Source of the DNA: Lineus longissimus | Taxonomy: Eukaryota; Nemertea; Pilidiophora; Heteronemertea; Lineidae | Reading direction: 5' to 3' | DNA: 64,000 nucleotides | Assembly: GCF_910592395.1 (NCBI RefSeq) | Contig: NC_088313.1 | Location: 21,096,437-21,160,436, forward strand | Shown: positions 1-14,515 of the stretch, piece by piece | Numbering within the stretch: the stretch's first letter is position 1 | Layout of the letters: every line of letters begins with the position of its first letter | Position numbers and translations under genes: made by a program | Notes under the pieces: model-generated | What the model saw: only the letters and a program-made list of their open reading frames with translations | Database searches by the model: none | Told to the model about the DNA's origin: nothing

Positions 1-3000
1 AATATTTTTCTCTCATTCATTCAGCTTCCTGATTTTCTGCACTGCCAAAGTGCGATATTCCCTTTCTAACTTGACCTGGTGTCAGTTGGGCCTTTTTGCC
101 CGAATAACTTCAGTTTGTTTTGTGCAAAATATATGCCTATGACCTTGATATCAAATAAATTTGATCGAATATCACATGTTTATATTTGTATTGTGCTAAA
201 ACAGTCTTCCTTTCTTGCACCAAATCGTATGTGTTTTGGCATTTCATCAGATACCGGTCCCTAGTGCATTTAACATCCTGGACCAGCAGTTGGTAAGCTT
301 TATACCTCGTGATTTGAATACATCTATTCTCCATGTCGAGTTTGCAAAAGAATCTGTACAGTGGAACCCGGTAACACGACTTGGGACCGATGATGTTGGT
401 TCATTTTGAGCAGAAAACAAAAAAAACAGTGAACAAATTTTTTGGACCTGTTTCTTCATCTGTAGCATAACAAATGTGGGCCATTGGTAAGTACATGTAT
501 GAGTCAGCTCATCTACGAAGTGATTAAAATGAAGTGGAATTACCATTGTTTTTGCTGACATTCTAATGTGACATTTTTGTTTTCAGAGAAGCATGATTTC
601 AGGTGATGAGCATGATACCTCAAGTGAAGTTCTGTTGGAGTAGCTCCAGAGTCGTTGCTTACTTCTCCCCCTGGCCAATGTTGTTGACTTCTCAGCAGAG
701 ACACACTGGGAATCAATGGAGGAATCACACTTATTGCATGATTTTCTCCCCTAATTCGATTAACAGAGGAGGCTCCTCTTGCTCAAAATCGGATATAAGG
801 CCATCTTCGAAAGCTGGTCTCAACAAAATTCGATGTCGATCTACAAAAGGTGGTGTTATTTCATACTTTCTTTCAGATATCAACACGGCAACTTTCTCTT
901 CTGGTAAAAAATAATGTGGGTCAAAAGCGCCATGATTTTGCTCTGACCGAGTCTCCAGTCTTTCAAGTTTGTACTAAATGAACGTATGATACAAAAAAAT
1001 ATTCAATATAGTCATCATTCAGATTTGCTCAATGATTCTGTTGCATACTTTATGTGTGTGTGACAACGCATCCCATTCAAATGAGTTCCATAATGTCAGT
1101 GACTTTGCCCTTGGTTGGACAATAATACAACCAGATATCATTCATACGTGTGATGGAATTTAACCGCAGTTGAATTCCTTCTTTTCTATGTGTGGTGTGT
1201 GACATGGTGTATCTCGCTAGTCCCACGACCAGAGAGAAGCGTACCTCACCACCTGTCCAGGGATGCCACAGCCTTTGTCAGAAGACAACATCAACCGCTG
1301 ACTTCAAGAAAAAACCTCTAAACTTTCCTATTATTACCCCAATAAGTTCATCGGTCGAGTGCAGAAAATTGTAACATCATGACGGAGCCAACTAAAGACG
1401 GTTTTATGCCTTGCATTCCTGGGCATCAAAGAGATGTTTGTGAAAAATGGTGGATAACCCAAGTGAACAAACGTGCAAGAATGGTGTTTTATTATTGCTG
1501 TTGTATACGTTATCAAATATCATGTGGTTAAAGGAACACCAGCCTAGGGAAGACGCACAATACAACTACAGGAGAACGGACAGTTTTTGGCAACCTTTTT
1601 TGTCTTTGGGCCTCCAGTCTCGAATGAGTGGAGGGAAATGGTAAGGAGACCTTAATATGTTTTCTCTCGTTTTTTGCCTTTCCTAACCCCTATTTTGATG
1701 TGGAATTTGCTGCTGTTGTACCTTGCATTTGATAAAGAGATCCGTCGTCTGTTCATCCTAGCTGTAGGCTTATGTCTAAAGCTGAGTCAAAGTTGTCGTG
1801 GTATTGAGTGAGTAACAGATATGCAAGAATTTTGTAAGCTAGTCTCCCTTTAATGGCAGGGATGTTCAAATCACATTCCAAGCTTGCAATGTTCTCATAG
1901 GGCTCCCGTTCCATGACCATCCAACCATGACCTCCTACACATGACCTAATGTGGACTCTTTCACCTTCTTAATAAAAGAATACAATCAAAGAAATGGGTA
2001 GGGTATTGTGTTTGAGGACATGATTCCCTGGGGCTGATGTCTCGTAGGATCGTTGAGTCATTTGACTTTGAGTTGGACAGGCCATGGAGTAGCTCCTCCT
2101 GTGCCCATATGAAGTGAGTTTAAACGGGCATATGATCACCATGAGGAATTACCATATATTTCGTAAGTACTTCAAATTGTTCTCATCTTGCACCTCCCAG
2201 ATTTCACCATAAATACTGACCTATACAAGAGTAAAAAGCTCTAAAAGGAAACTTGTAGTGCACTGAAACATGGAGAAGTCGGCGGCCAGCATCAAGACAT
2301 TTTCGTCTGAACAACCAACATTCTCATTACAAACTAGGCAGCGGGGATAACATACTCCATCGTGTGAATGGCTGCATCAGCATTAGCGCATTCCCAATCT
2401 ACTATTCAGGCCCTTGCAATGCTCTGCAAGAGGCCCATTGAATGTTTTTTCTCGATACTTGATTGTTTGCTTCCTGCATTCTGCCTTCTCCTTTGAAGTT
2501 TGACATTTCAAATTGATAAAAATCTCCACGCATCTCTTTTCATCTTCTCGCCTCTGCAAACTAAACTCTTCGTATTGAAGATATTAAACTTGCTGCTGGT
2601 AGGACTCGTTCATGTTGATGCCTTGACAAGTACAAATGATACATGTCAATGTATGATGTGGCCATGCGTGCTGAAAGACCGATCCTAATTTAGAACAATA
2701 CGCCCCAAGGACCTGAACAGTACTCTGTATTTCTGTTGTTTTATTACCTTATCAATTCACATTCTCCGTTGGCATGGTCAACATGGTCAAAGGTCATGGT
2801 GTGAAATGTACATGTTGTCAACGGAAATAACCATTAGACACATTGACGTCGAAGCCTTAAATGATATACGCACAGTTCATTTGGCGTGTTTGTGATGATG
2901 CCTCTGGCCCAGTGATAAAGTATGGTTTCAGAAGCTTCTCTCTCGCCATGGCCGCCGGGCACATGGTCCTAGGATGGTCAACATGTTACTTCACACAATC

Positions 3001-3907
3001 ACAACGTATTGTTGAAGCAGCAACACGTTCTCGCTAATTCATTCTAATTAGAATCCTGCTCCTCTGTCGCCGAATCAAGAGGACACCTGAATGATCGACC
3101 CGAGTCCATCTGATGGAGTGTATCTACTGCGGGCCCATTGATTTGATTATCAAAATCAAGTGTCAATTAAAACTGTAATTGATTGAGATCAACAGATGTC
3201 GACTGACGTAGGACTGTAAAAGTTTGGGTAGGCGAGGCATTCTTTCTCTTGCCGTGTGGGCTGCAAAACAACATCGGGCTTTACTCTTTCTTCTCCCTTG
3301 TTAACGTGGGCCTGATTTAGTAAAACATGGAACGCTATAACTTCTTCCAACAGTTTAACTGTCGAGGTAAGTGACGCAACATCTGGAAGAACGAACTTTT
3401 CTCATTTTGGAACCCGTTGCAGCGCAGAATGCTTCATGTCATTTGCTTCGTTTCGCTTCACCGCTTAATTGCTATCACAGAATTTGAATAACGACAGCGG
3501 TCCAACCCTACCCCACATCGCAATAAGAACATTGCCGCTTGGACCTGAGCCGAATTAAGGACTCAAGTTGCTATCTGCTGGATCAAGATCTTAGCAGACG
3601 CTGAAGAAGATGGTGTAGCGATGGTGTAGTGATGTCAACATTAGGCGATTCTTTTCACGCCGCGGTGCTCCTGATCTCGGTGAGAATTCCTCTCGGCTTC
3701 TCGCGCACGATTGTCACTTTTGCTTCTCTGATACACCTGCTTCACTTCTTATGTCAATGTCAAGGTCAAGAGGACATCCCTCCTTCATCGATCCACCAAG
3801 CAGACGATGCTCCTAGAGGGAATTTCCGACTTGCTAATGACGCAGGACTGTCGGCTAAATATGCGTTCAGGGATTCCCTAACGATGTTAGCGGCGGCCCC
3901 GGTCTAA

Positions 3908-4103
3908 TGACGTCAACGCCATTAGGGCTCGGGATTTCCTTTTCACTGGAATTACGTCAGAGGGTGATACCCGATGCCTTATTTAGCTAAAGTCATTAGG
4001 GAAAGTCCCTTGGCAGCGATTGTACAATTGCTTCATCAGGTTATTGGCACCAGTTGTCGGGGATGCCCTCCACCGGAAGCGACTTGATGGTGTTTTGACG
4101 TCA
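3908..4103. promoter_or_regulatory. Pair of perfect CRE motifs
   Basis: Two full palindromic cAMP-response elements (TGACGTCA) lie at 3908-3915 and 4096-4103, with an ACGTCA half-site near 3954. CREs are bound by CREB/ATF factors and are usually functional close to promoters. No gene start is recognisable next to them, so this could be an unannotated promoter, an enhancer or chance. Confidence 0.3.
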
Positions 4104-5599
4104 TCTGCTCTGAGAGAATCCAATTTGTATTGCCATGTTGAACATTTTGCCAATAAAAAAGCGATGGTGCATTCCCGACATTCAGGATGATGTTAAGTAG
4201 AACGGAATATTGGAGCCTGGACGTCGCTGGCTGTGGGCTATTGACCAGTCGTAGCGAAATTATCAGTCGAGGGCTATATACCCTTTTCACACTGTCACTG
4301 TAGAGGTAAATTAACTATTCGCCTTCAAATTGATAAAAGAACTATATTTATACTGCCTTGGAGAACTGAAAGTACAAAACACTAGTTGATTACGTTCCTC
4401 TCCGTCAAGTCCCTTTGTTGACGTACTAAGTGGTTTTCTGGGACCTAAATATCACCAAGGACGCTATTCAATACTCCCACCATCGACACGAGGTAAAGGT
4501 TCCAACTAATGCGAATGCCCTTCAGGGTACTGAAGTCTTACTTCGCTCTCTCTTAGTTATGCTATTTATCGCCTTTTAAACAATTCGTGAACAAGTAACA
4601 CAATTCGGTTGAAATATGTTGTATTTTTTCATTTATTGGCTCTAACGATGACCTTATTACGTGGAATCTTTGATATCTATTTCATCTTAAAACACTATTG
4701 TGCAAGAAACTGAAATCAGCTTACGACGAGGTCGGGATCAAAGACCGTCAAGGACAATAGTAATGTCACACGAATCCTTTCTTGTTGTGATATTTCCAGT
4801 GAGTCTACAGAATGTGCATTGTATGGTGAAATGGCAAGAAAGTTAACTGTAATACATGACTGATGAGTTGAATAAGTCGTCAAGGGATTTACATCATCAA
4901 TGACCAGAAGGTCGTTTCATATCTGATATGTCGCCAACAAGTCACTAATCTTGAACAGGACGACTTGTATAAACCTTCCCTTGTCTTCACACCCACATTG
5001 CCTTGCTTGTCCTTTTCTCCGCGGGGTTAATTAGTCTAATCGAGATGAGCTACTTATTTTACCTGTTATCCTTGATGGAGATGGGGAGAAAAGTCTTGGT
5101 AACAATGATTCATGCCGCACTGTCTTCGTTGGCCCACGCTTGCTGCACTGAGCTAGGGGTGAAACGAGACAGAATCTCTTTGGCCTTTGAATAGTAGTGT
5201 CTACGTTTAAGCAAGAGGACAGTGACAGAGGCTGAACCTCGAACCGAATGCGGAATGGTCATGGAGGTTAACTGATGGTAAGGTACCATCAGAGAGTGCT
5301 GCTCGTAAGCATTCCAACGAATGGTCATGACAATTAATAGGTGATCTGATGGTACGGTACCAGCAGAGAGTGCTAATCGAAAGCTTTCCAAATATAGCTC
5401 CTTGGTAAACTTGAGTAGGCCCACAATGTTAAAATATGATTTTCCCTGAAACTGCTTGCACACTTGTATCACAAACGTGGAGGGTTTGTTTGTTTGTTGA
5501 TTATTTTGCTGAATTCAAATAGCTGTTCGAAGAAATACATGTATGTTGGTGTACTCATAAGTGGGTGGGGGCTTATTGACAAAGAATGTATAGAAGTGT

Positions 5600-5930
5600 T
5601 ACCTTTTTCTTTTCCCCTTTGAACATCCCAATTACACTAGATGTTGATATATCTAATGGTACGCCCTATTCAATATAACCCGTAAATATCACTGCCTCTG
5701 AGTTTATTGGCGATCGTTTCCACGAAAACCAGAATTGTCACTAATCCAGAACATGCCGATGCCAATACTTTGTTTTTTACCTCTTTGAACATCGCGGCAC
5801 TCGATTTAATTTAGGGTCCCCTTTCCAGATCAACCTTTTTCACTGCCTCCAAGTCAGATATGGATAATCATTTCCACGAAAACCAGGATTGCCCTTGAAT
5901 TGATAGCTTACGTGACCTTTACTTGGTACT
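5600..5930. repeat. Diverged tandem duplication of about 165 bp
   Basis: Two adjacent copies share, in the same order, a pyrimidine-rich stretch followed by TTTGAACATC, then CACTGCCTC, then TTTCCACGAAAACCAG. The copies begin near 5600 and 5768 and are clearly diverged between these words. No coding potential is seen. Confidence 0.5.
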
Positions 5931-8045
5931 TGACGCCTAGAACGCCCAGCTGGCGTCCCACCCACAGTCAAGTCCCCAGACGATATCTGACCCGTCCAAG
6001 CGGACGCTGGAGGAGATCTAACGATTCCGATGGAAAAAACTATGTTAACGTTACTGAAGTAGGCCAATTATTTGATCTGTAATTCAACTTTGTTACATGT
6101 GGAAATGCCTACATTTGTCAATTGTACTTTGTCAATTACATGTTCTTGCTTCTGTCGTGCTCATGTTTCCACAGCCGTTCTGTGCCCCCGCATTCTACTC
6201 GGCGCAACCAGTGACAGCGCGCGTAGTATCTTGATATCGTAGATCGTCCACCAATCATATTGAAAGGCCGCGCCGGCAAATGGGAACGCCACCACCTCAC
6301 GTGAAACTATAGATTGTACTTTGTCAATTACATATTCTTTCATCTACTTTACTTGTTTGTAATTAGGTAGCGTGGGTGAGACGTTCTACGCCTGTACGCG
6401 CCTCCGGGACATATGGGCATGAAAACAGACTTAAAATAATGCCATATTCTGTACCAGTCATCGTGTTAAACCCACACATTCTGATTCACTGGTTAAGGTC
6501 CTCAGCTAAGCTCGTTCCTTCCATTCTGAATGTTACCACACCACCAGGACACATAGGCTTAGCTTCACGGTTTATGACAGATTCGCTCATTCGTAGACCA
6601 GCCACTGCATCCCCGTTTTCTCATTTGCGGATACAATCGTATAGCCCCTGTTGGACGTAGGTTTACCTGTGATTATAGGCTTTATGAAGTGTCTATTGGA
6701 GGACTGGTTGTTAGCTCAGACTGCCGAGGGAACAATAATGCAGGTATGGTCGTCGTCTGTTACGTCTGTCATGCTTGGTCTCTCTGTATACACTTCATTT
6801 AAACATTAGTTAAGTTTGATTTCTTTAAATTCGCAATCACACAGAACCATGCACAGTCTGCTATTGTAAGATTTCGTCAGAATAATAAAGCCAAATTTCC
6901 CATACTCCAGTAGTCATTTTAGGCCTGCAACTCTGGATTCCGCCATGGCTTCATCGGGGAAATTAACTCTTGTTGTGGTAAATTTGTAAATCGCACCTTG
7001 GTACAACAATAAAACCATCAGCATGGCTGACTTCGGATCGCCTTGAACGCCGTTGTACCCGGCTGTGTAATGTGCTCGCATGTGCAAAAACTTAATTGCA
7101 GTCCTTAAAAAATCAGAATTGTCATATTTAAGCCTGCACACACTAGAGTAAATAACTGCTATGCCTTGTCTGTACAGACCTACATGCATCCATGTGTGGA
7201 TGATAGTACGATGTCTTGTACATAGTATTGATTTTCGCCGGTTGAGATAGCTCTACAGTATCCCTTCCATGACAAGCTGCAGCAGGGAAGCCATTTAAGT
7301 CAGTATTTGTAAAATAAACTCGTCACATGTAATGTGTCATTTGCATTCGTCCTTGAATACATGTCCCTAGACTTAATGCATTTCTGATACTCGTATTGTT
7401 GCCTTGGCAATGGTTTCTTGGAGCCTCAATATGACATTGTCGTATCTTTGACAAGTGCAAAAATGAACCACAAAATCCAAAAAGCAGTGATCCACACAGC
7501 TTGTTTTTGGCTGATCTGTTTTCTGCCTCCTTAATTTTCCCGATAATGGTAGGGTGAAACAAAGCGACCTATCGTAGTGGTAGCCTGAGCTGTGTGAAAG
7601 AAAAAAGGCGCTACAGAGAGGGTTGAGGATTACTGATGTTTATCAGATGGAGATGGTAACTCTTGGGTCAGTTTTCTCGTATATAGGACTTGTGCATCGT
7701 TTTTGGAAATATCGGTGGAGTGTCGTGGAACATGAGCCCCATGATTGATAAAAAATGACCTAATTAGTGTAAATTTCACATCAATAGCAACCTACGTGAG
7801 AATTCTAAGCACATTTGAAATGAGAAAGAATATCTGATTGTCACCTTATGCACATTTAAAGTCATTCCTTGATAATTTTATCCACATGTTTTTGTTTTAA
7901 TTAGAACTTTTCTTTTCTTACTTTGATATGATTCGATTTGACCACAGGATGAAGTGTGTATACCAGCATGTGGTGTGTCCATGATGTTTAATGTTGTCTT
8001 ATGTTGCATGGTCTATGTTGTGCATACCAACCACCTACACGAACT

Positions 8046-9115
8046 GGCAAGAAAACGCAGCACACTGTCTATATGCTTGCCAACCAATAACATGTACTAG
8101 TTATGAAACGTAGCACACTGTCTACAAAATGTATGCTTTGTCATCCAATATCTTACATGTACTAGTTAAGAAACGTAGCACACTGTCTACAAAATGTATG
8201 CTTTGTCATCCAATATCTTACATGTACTAGTTAAGAAACGCAGCACACTGTCTACAAAATGTATGCTTTGTCATCCAATATCTTACATGTACTAGTTAAG
8301 AAACGCAGCACACTGTCTACAAAATGTATGCTTTGTCATCCAATATCTTACATGTGCTAGTTAAGAAACGCAGCACACTGTCTACAAAATGTATGCTTGT
8401 CATCCAATATCTTACATGTACTAGTTGAGAAACGTAGCACACTGTCTACAAAATGTATGCTTTGTCATCCAATATCTTACATGTACTAGTTAAGAAACGT
8501 AGCACACTGTCTACAAAATGTATATGCCTGCCAACCAATAACATGTACTAGTTATGAAACGTAGCACACTGTCTACAAAATGTATGCTTGCCATCCAATA
8601 TCTTACATGTACTAGTTAAGAAACGTAGCACACTGTCTACAAAATGTATGCTTTGTCATCCAATATCTTACATGTACTAGTTAAGAAACGTAGCACACTG
8701 TCTACAAAATGTATGCTTGCCATCCAATATCTTACATGTACTAGTTGAGAAACGTAGCACACTGTCTACAAAATGTATGCTTTGTCATCCAATATCTTAC
8801 ATGTACTAGTTAAGAAACGTAGCACACTGTCTACAAAATGTATGCTTGCCAACCAATAACATGTACTAGTTAAGAAACGTAGCACACTGTCTACAAAATG
8901 TATGCTTGCCAACCAATAACATGTACTAGTTATGAAACGTAGCACACTGTCTACAAAATGTATGCTTGCCAACCAATAACATGTACTAGTTATGAAACGT
9001 AGCACACTGTCTAAAAGCATACCGACTACATGCACTAGCAAGAAAAAGCAGCACACTGTCTCTGCATACCAACCAGGTACAAGGACTGGCAAGAAAAGGC
9101 AGCACATTGTCATTT
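8046..9115. repeat. Minisatellite, about 65-bp and 60-bp units
   Basis: A tandem array of about 18 copies marked by the shared word AGCACACTGTCT. Most units are 65 bp and contain GTCATCCAATATCTTACATG; a shorter 60-bp variant carries GCCAACCAATAACATG instead and dominates the right end (about 8835-9000). The first copy and the last two (about 9045-9115) are degenerate, as expected at array edges. The periodic reading frame on the minus strand simply translates the repeat and is not a gene. Confidence 0.92.
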
Positions 9116-12100
9116 ACATGTACTGGGTAGGAAATGGTGTGTATGTTGTAGAACTTGCTTGGCGTGGGCTTGCCGTGACAGTGTCGAATAAGTGATCAAA
9201 GATAATCCACCGCCTACAGGTGACCGAACGTCCACCATCGTGAAAATATGAAGGAGGCAAAATCAGCAGGTGACGGGGAATAGCTTTGGTAAGCTCATTT
9301 TGATGATAGACCTTTACGATGTAGGTCTACATACAGTATTCCATGTCTGTTTTAAGATTAGGCCTATACTTTAAAATCCTTTAAGAGAGGTCAATGACCA
9401 GGCCTGATCATTGGCCTCCTAAAAAGGATTTCACCCTACGGTGCTATACCGATGACAAGTTTCATTTTGATCTTTAATTTCTCGGCGAATTCAGGCCATC
9501 AGAAATACTGGGTGTGTTCTAAATACCCCATTTCATATTGACTACCATGAAATTGTCCAATCGAAAAAAGAAGAATCGTGATTTTATTTTCTTCTGAAAA
9601 GTTTGATTCGACATCGTTATGTTATAAATCAAACTCTTCGCGGGTAAATTTTTTTATGGATGTTCAAGGTTTCTTGCATTCCTAACTTCAGTGCTATTAT
9701 ACATGCACTTCGAAGTAAAATCACCTTTGGCGTGCACTGATAAAGATGATGTACACCGATGTATCAACCCAACACTCCGTTATTCGCGGTAATAATTTCC
9801 CTTTGAAAAATCGCATCTTACTTTGCCAACAAGCCGATATGTGAAGGTCATATTCAAAGCAGGATCCTTCCTATGCATTGAGGTCTCCTTGACGTACCCT
9901 GACTGTAGCTCAGCCTGGGAGCTCAGCGAAGACGCAAGAGAAGAATTTGTACGAGAGAATTACATGTAGCTTATGCACAAGAAGAGGATAGTGCGGAAGC
10001 ATACGTTTCTCACAGCCATTTTTACAGAGTGTGGTATTTAAATCGTGGAGTTTTGATTCCGGGCATATAAGTCACGCTTTGAGAGAAAACTCGCCTGGAA
10101 ATTGTATGTGTTTTGGTCAAAGTTAGAAAATATCCTCTTTGACTGCGTCGTGTTTCGTAGGATGAAGCACACCGGCTCGAGGGTTCATCGGGAAAGGCCT
10201 CCGCCTCTAAATCGGTTTTCGAATCAGAAAGCAAATTTCCGAGGAGTTTAGTGCTTCATGCCAAGCTGACAGCCATACACCTACTGTTGGTCGAGTCCAT
10301 TTATCCATTTTGCTACCCGTACTGTAGTTTTGAAAGCTCCTCTCCAGCCCTATCTGAGCAATACCCACTTTATTCCTATGTTTCGCAACATGTACATATG
10401 TACTTTCTTTTCAAGGATCCATTTCAAGGATAAGACCTCTGGCATGTAGGCTGTAGCTTTTTATACGAGGAGCCTTGAGATCTATGCTCGAAAACAACAT
10501 ATCGATATGAAAAAAATATTTGTAAAGGAGAGAAAAACTGACGACGATGATGTCATCACTGTGGTGACAGTTTCAAGGACGTTTCTTAAACAGCTTGTTA
10601 ATGGACTGCGAATGATAAACAATTTATTTCATCAAATTAGGAGGCCTCCATTTATAATGCCTACGCAGGGAGAGTATCCAGTACTAAACGTAGTGTAGGA
10701 TGGAATCCTGTGTAGGTTTTGTGTTTGATTTGTATAGAATTTTCATAGAACATTTGAGAACAAAATTTGAGAAAAAAATTGAAAATCTTGGAATTTTTTT
10801 CATCACGATTTTCTGATATTAGGAGGAATCCTTCCTTACAGCGGTTTACATAAGTTGTGCTTTTCTCGTCTAAAACTTGGTCTGAGGCTCGCTCAGTAAA
10901 TTTGTCACTTCTTGGTTCAGATAAAAAATGTGTTATACAGTTTATGGAAGGGCTTCTCTTTAGGATGTCAGAATCGTCTCTAAAGGAAGTAAAGAGGTGA
11001 CTTTATTGAACCAATCACTGTTATTCCCTCAATTTGCTATTCTCGATACGTCCTAGAAACAACACTGGCTTGTTTTGATCATATTCACAGTGATCGAAAT
11101 TAACTCCATTCTTTGGACCCCTCCACTCTGATCAAAAGTTCGGTATGAAAACCTCGACTTTAGTTAGCATCATGTTACAAAATGGACCCTATTAATGCCC
11201 TTCATCGACACTTTATTATGCTTGTTTGTTTCTGTCGGTGGATCGGCCGGTGTTTTTGGGGTAGCCTAATGTTTTCGCCTAAGAAGACTGTCTTGTCGGA
11301 TTTAATGGTCGTCCACTGTCCACTGTCCAAAGATACTTACACTCGTGTTGTGACAATTGTTCCAACAAGAAGTGCAGACATCAAATCAACACCAGTAAGG
11401 TCAACTAACTCTGTCGAATCAGCATTTTGGCCAATCAGAAATGGGTTTACGGTAGAATTACACTGGATGCAATTGGCACTGCTTCGTTAGTTGATACAGC
11501 ACTGCACCCAAACAGTGTAACACCGCATGCACTGTGAATCGCATGCTGTCTGGAAAAAAACATACCCTTAGCCAGTAGCTGGTGTTGCGTGCCGCGTGGT
11601 TGTCGATCGAAACGTCGGTGGAGGAGCGGTTAAAGCCTTTCCCTTGTTTTCTTTGCACCAGTTTGTTATTTCCGCTCTGTTCTCTTCGCTGTTAACATCC
11701 AAGCATTAACACCCCATTCTCACTTGCCCCAGTTATGATTTATCTTGGAGATGTCTTGGATATCACACAACACGATTTTTAACACCCACCAGTGAGGATA
11801 TCGAACCGTCCCCTGCCGCGCACCGAAGTGAGTTTGATCCAACCCGTGTCCCGGAACCCTCTAGGTTCCTGCCGCTGGTAACCACATACCGCAAATAAGG
11901 CGCGAAGCAGGGATCATTTGTGGTGAGTTTTACCTGTGGTGTTAAGGGTTGAGAAGGGAGATGGATAAGACTTAAGTTGACACAAAACTGCGAGCTTTGG
12001 AATTCTGGAGCTTCACTGCTGCTGTGTGGAGTTATTTCCTGAGACTGAAATCCTTTTCTTGATTAAGGAATGAATCTTAGATCTCCTACTTAAAGGCGCA

Positions 12101-13908
12101 GATCTCCGTTTGAATCGCTGCCTTACGATTTTGTAGTTCTCTCTCTCAGACTCGAACCAACCGCAGGTCCAGTACCGACAGTGAGGTATTAATTTCTATT
12201 CTCAAACACCTCAAAGTCGAATGCATTTCGAAAGTTGCCTTGCGAATGCTTTAAGAGTAGATCACAATAGTTCCACGAGTAATAGTATTTTAATTCAGGG
12301 TAAACACTGGTTTGAATTTGTGAGTAACAATACGAACAGATTTGATAGGTTGTCAGGAATCTGGTTTTGGGCATTGTTTGGTTTTTGGGCATCCCCGGAA
12401 CAATAGGGCGGCGCGTGTCACGAGCGAGCCGGCATGTGCGACCCCGTAGCTACCGTCCGCGCGCCCCTCGACCGTGAACTTGTCGCCGACAAATAAAGGA
12501 TTAGAGTTTAAGTTGAGGAATCAGCGATAAAGATTCTGCAGGTGGAAACTGGGCTTGGAACAATAATGTTCCCGAGGGGCCAATAGGTTCTGAATAGGAG
12601 GCGTTCCTATGGCATGATGACGATGAAGCCGGTGTCCCGCGACCCACGTGGGTTTAGCTCAATGCCCTTATATGAGCATGGCCCGCCTTATCCGTGGCTA
12701 TATGTAGACACAAGCTGGCTTTGGGGTTTGCGGCCGACCCTGGCGTAACTGGCACTCGCACAATACGAGCATACGTTTTGGATGGTGATAACTCGTGCAT
12801 TGTGAATAATTAGACGCCCATCAAGTGACGGAGAACTTTCTCATGGTTTTGCGGTGATTTGGCCTTAACCTAAATTTTGATGGGGTTTGTAACATGAATT
12901 TGCTTTACACATTGTGGGAAAAAAATTCGGGAGTTTGTTGTATTTCAAATAGACACATCATTCTATAACATCTTTCCCTACCAAGACCGCTTAAAACACA
13001 AATGCGGGGTTTTAAATCCCATCATTCCAATAAGGGTGATGCATTGGGAGATGATACAGTATACACTGTCTGATTAAACGGTATACATGTATATAGAAGA
13101 AGTCATGAAAGTCACTTTAACTGACATTGACTGACCTTGTAGTCTGGTGTGCTGTGGATGCAAGTCATGCTGTCGCGGGTTTATTCCCGTCTCCAGAACT
13201 GTCCACACGACTGACAAGGAATCACCAATTTAAACATTTAATATCTATTGGAATGATCATGATATACATGCTAATTTAACCAGCATCCTTTCCTTCCGTT
13301 CCGAAAATCGATTTTCCGACTATAGTACACAGCTACGCGAATTGATCGATTTTGATGGCTTTCAGATTAATTCGATCTGTTCGCATCAGGCAGTTCACCA
13401 CTCATTACTTAATCTCCGGTGTTTGATTCCGGTTTTTTGTCAATACAAAAATTATGACATCTATGGCCTATTGTCCGCGCCTCTGTGGAAATCGTTGTCA
13501 TACCTCTTTCCTTACCTCTCCTGAAGCAGCAGCATTGTCATCGGCAAAAGGATTTACCTCGAAATGACGGAGGTTTGGGCACTGATTGGATAAAACGACC
13601 GGAAGTCTCCTCTAACTTTGGTTTCCGGAAACACCCAAATGATATAAGCCAATCGAGTCGTGATCGAAGTAATCGTTCGCAGCCCAACGCCCAAATACAA
13701 ATCATTCCACTGGGTTATTATCAAACTTCAAAAATGGTCATTTCGATCACATGACGACACTTTCTATAGTGATTCTTTGCGGCAATCGGTCGACAGAGTA
13801 CAGTAACGGGAGTCCGATGATAGCTGCCTGATCGCTGCAGGCAGAATCAATCAATGCGTAGGGATTACCTGCAATAATAGTAAATAAATATCGATTCCTC
13901 TACTACTA

Positions 13909-14359
13909 TGACGTCACGCTTTGAAAGCAGAACTTGTCTTTTTGTTAACGTTTCACTTTTTCCCAATTTCCGCCGTCCTTGGTGTGCATTTTCAAAAGTT
14001 TGTCCGGAAGTGGATGGTAAACTCAATAGTTCATGGCATTATGTCGACTGTTTTACGCTATCACGCCCATATCTGATTTGGACTTCGACTCAAACACCCG
14101 TAAAAAAGTTCCGGCAATCCGAAAAGTGTGGTTCGAATCCCAGTGAAGGCACTAGATTTTCTGAACATACTTCATTATTTCACAAAATCTTCGCTTAAGA
14201 TTGATATAAAAACAAAGGTCCAGTCGCTAGTTTGAATTAGCCGCTGTGACGTCACCAATAACAATCACATGCCCTCTGTGACGTAACAAAATGTCCAGGC
14301 CTGTATAATGCCTATAGAAGAAAGTGCACGGATATTGATAAACCAATATCATGACGTCA
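13909..14359. promoter_or_regulatory. Cluster of CRE sites
   Basis: Perfect TGACGTCA palindromes occur at 13909-13916, 14247-14254 and 14352-14359, with the variant TGACGTAA at 14279-14286. Four CRE-type sites in 450 bp about 3 kb upstream of a stimulus-responsive gene suggest a distal CREB-responsive element. This is motif reading only. Confidence 0.4.
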
Positions 14360-14447
14360 TTGGTACGAGTTGTAGAATCAATATAATGTGCTCGGAGCGA
14401 CAGAAGTTGTAGTTCTACAATTGTATTTGGGTTGCAATAAAATACAA

Positions 14448-14515
14448 TGGAACCTCCCTTAGCGGACACCTCTCTATTGAGGACAATCTCGCTATTAAGG
14501 ACACCTGACACGTGA
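14448..14515. repeat. Possible short interspersed repeat
   Basis: The segment contains repeated GGACACCT / GAGGACA / AAGGACACC blocks (CGGACACCTCTCTATTGAGG, then CTATTAAGGACACC), giving a short internal periodicity of about 20-25 bp. This looks like a fragment of a dispersed element, but only one copy is in the window. Confidence 0.3.

Larger units (their letters stand above)
1..8045. other. Gene-poor intergenic DNA
   Basis: I recognise no gene, RNA or transposon protein in this stretch. Open frames are all short (the longest about 120 codons), lack family motifs and often lack a true ATG. Small structures visible: a CRE pair (TGACGTCA at 3908-3915 and 4096-4103), an imperfect local duplication around 5251-5393 sharing the word CAGAGAGTGCT, and a diverged direct repeat of about 165 bp (about 5600-5760 and 5768-5930) sharing TTTCCACGAAAACCAG. 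Small exons of a long-intron gene could still be hidden here. Confidence 0.5.

Noticed and set aside
603-914. 103-codon frame on the plus strand
   Set aside because: Low-complexity Ser-rich translation without family motif or conserved splice structure.
3629-3907. 92-codon frame with a hydrophobic N-terminus, considered as a secreted peptide
   Set aside because: No processing sites or family similarity recognised; a signal-like stretch alone is weak evidence.
14100-14150. tRNA-like box B (GGTTCGAATCC)
   Set aside because: The T stem does not pair and no box A or anticodon arm lies at the right distance upstream.
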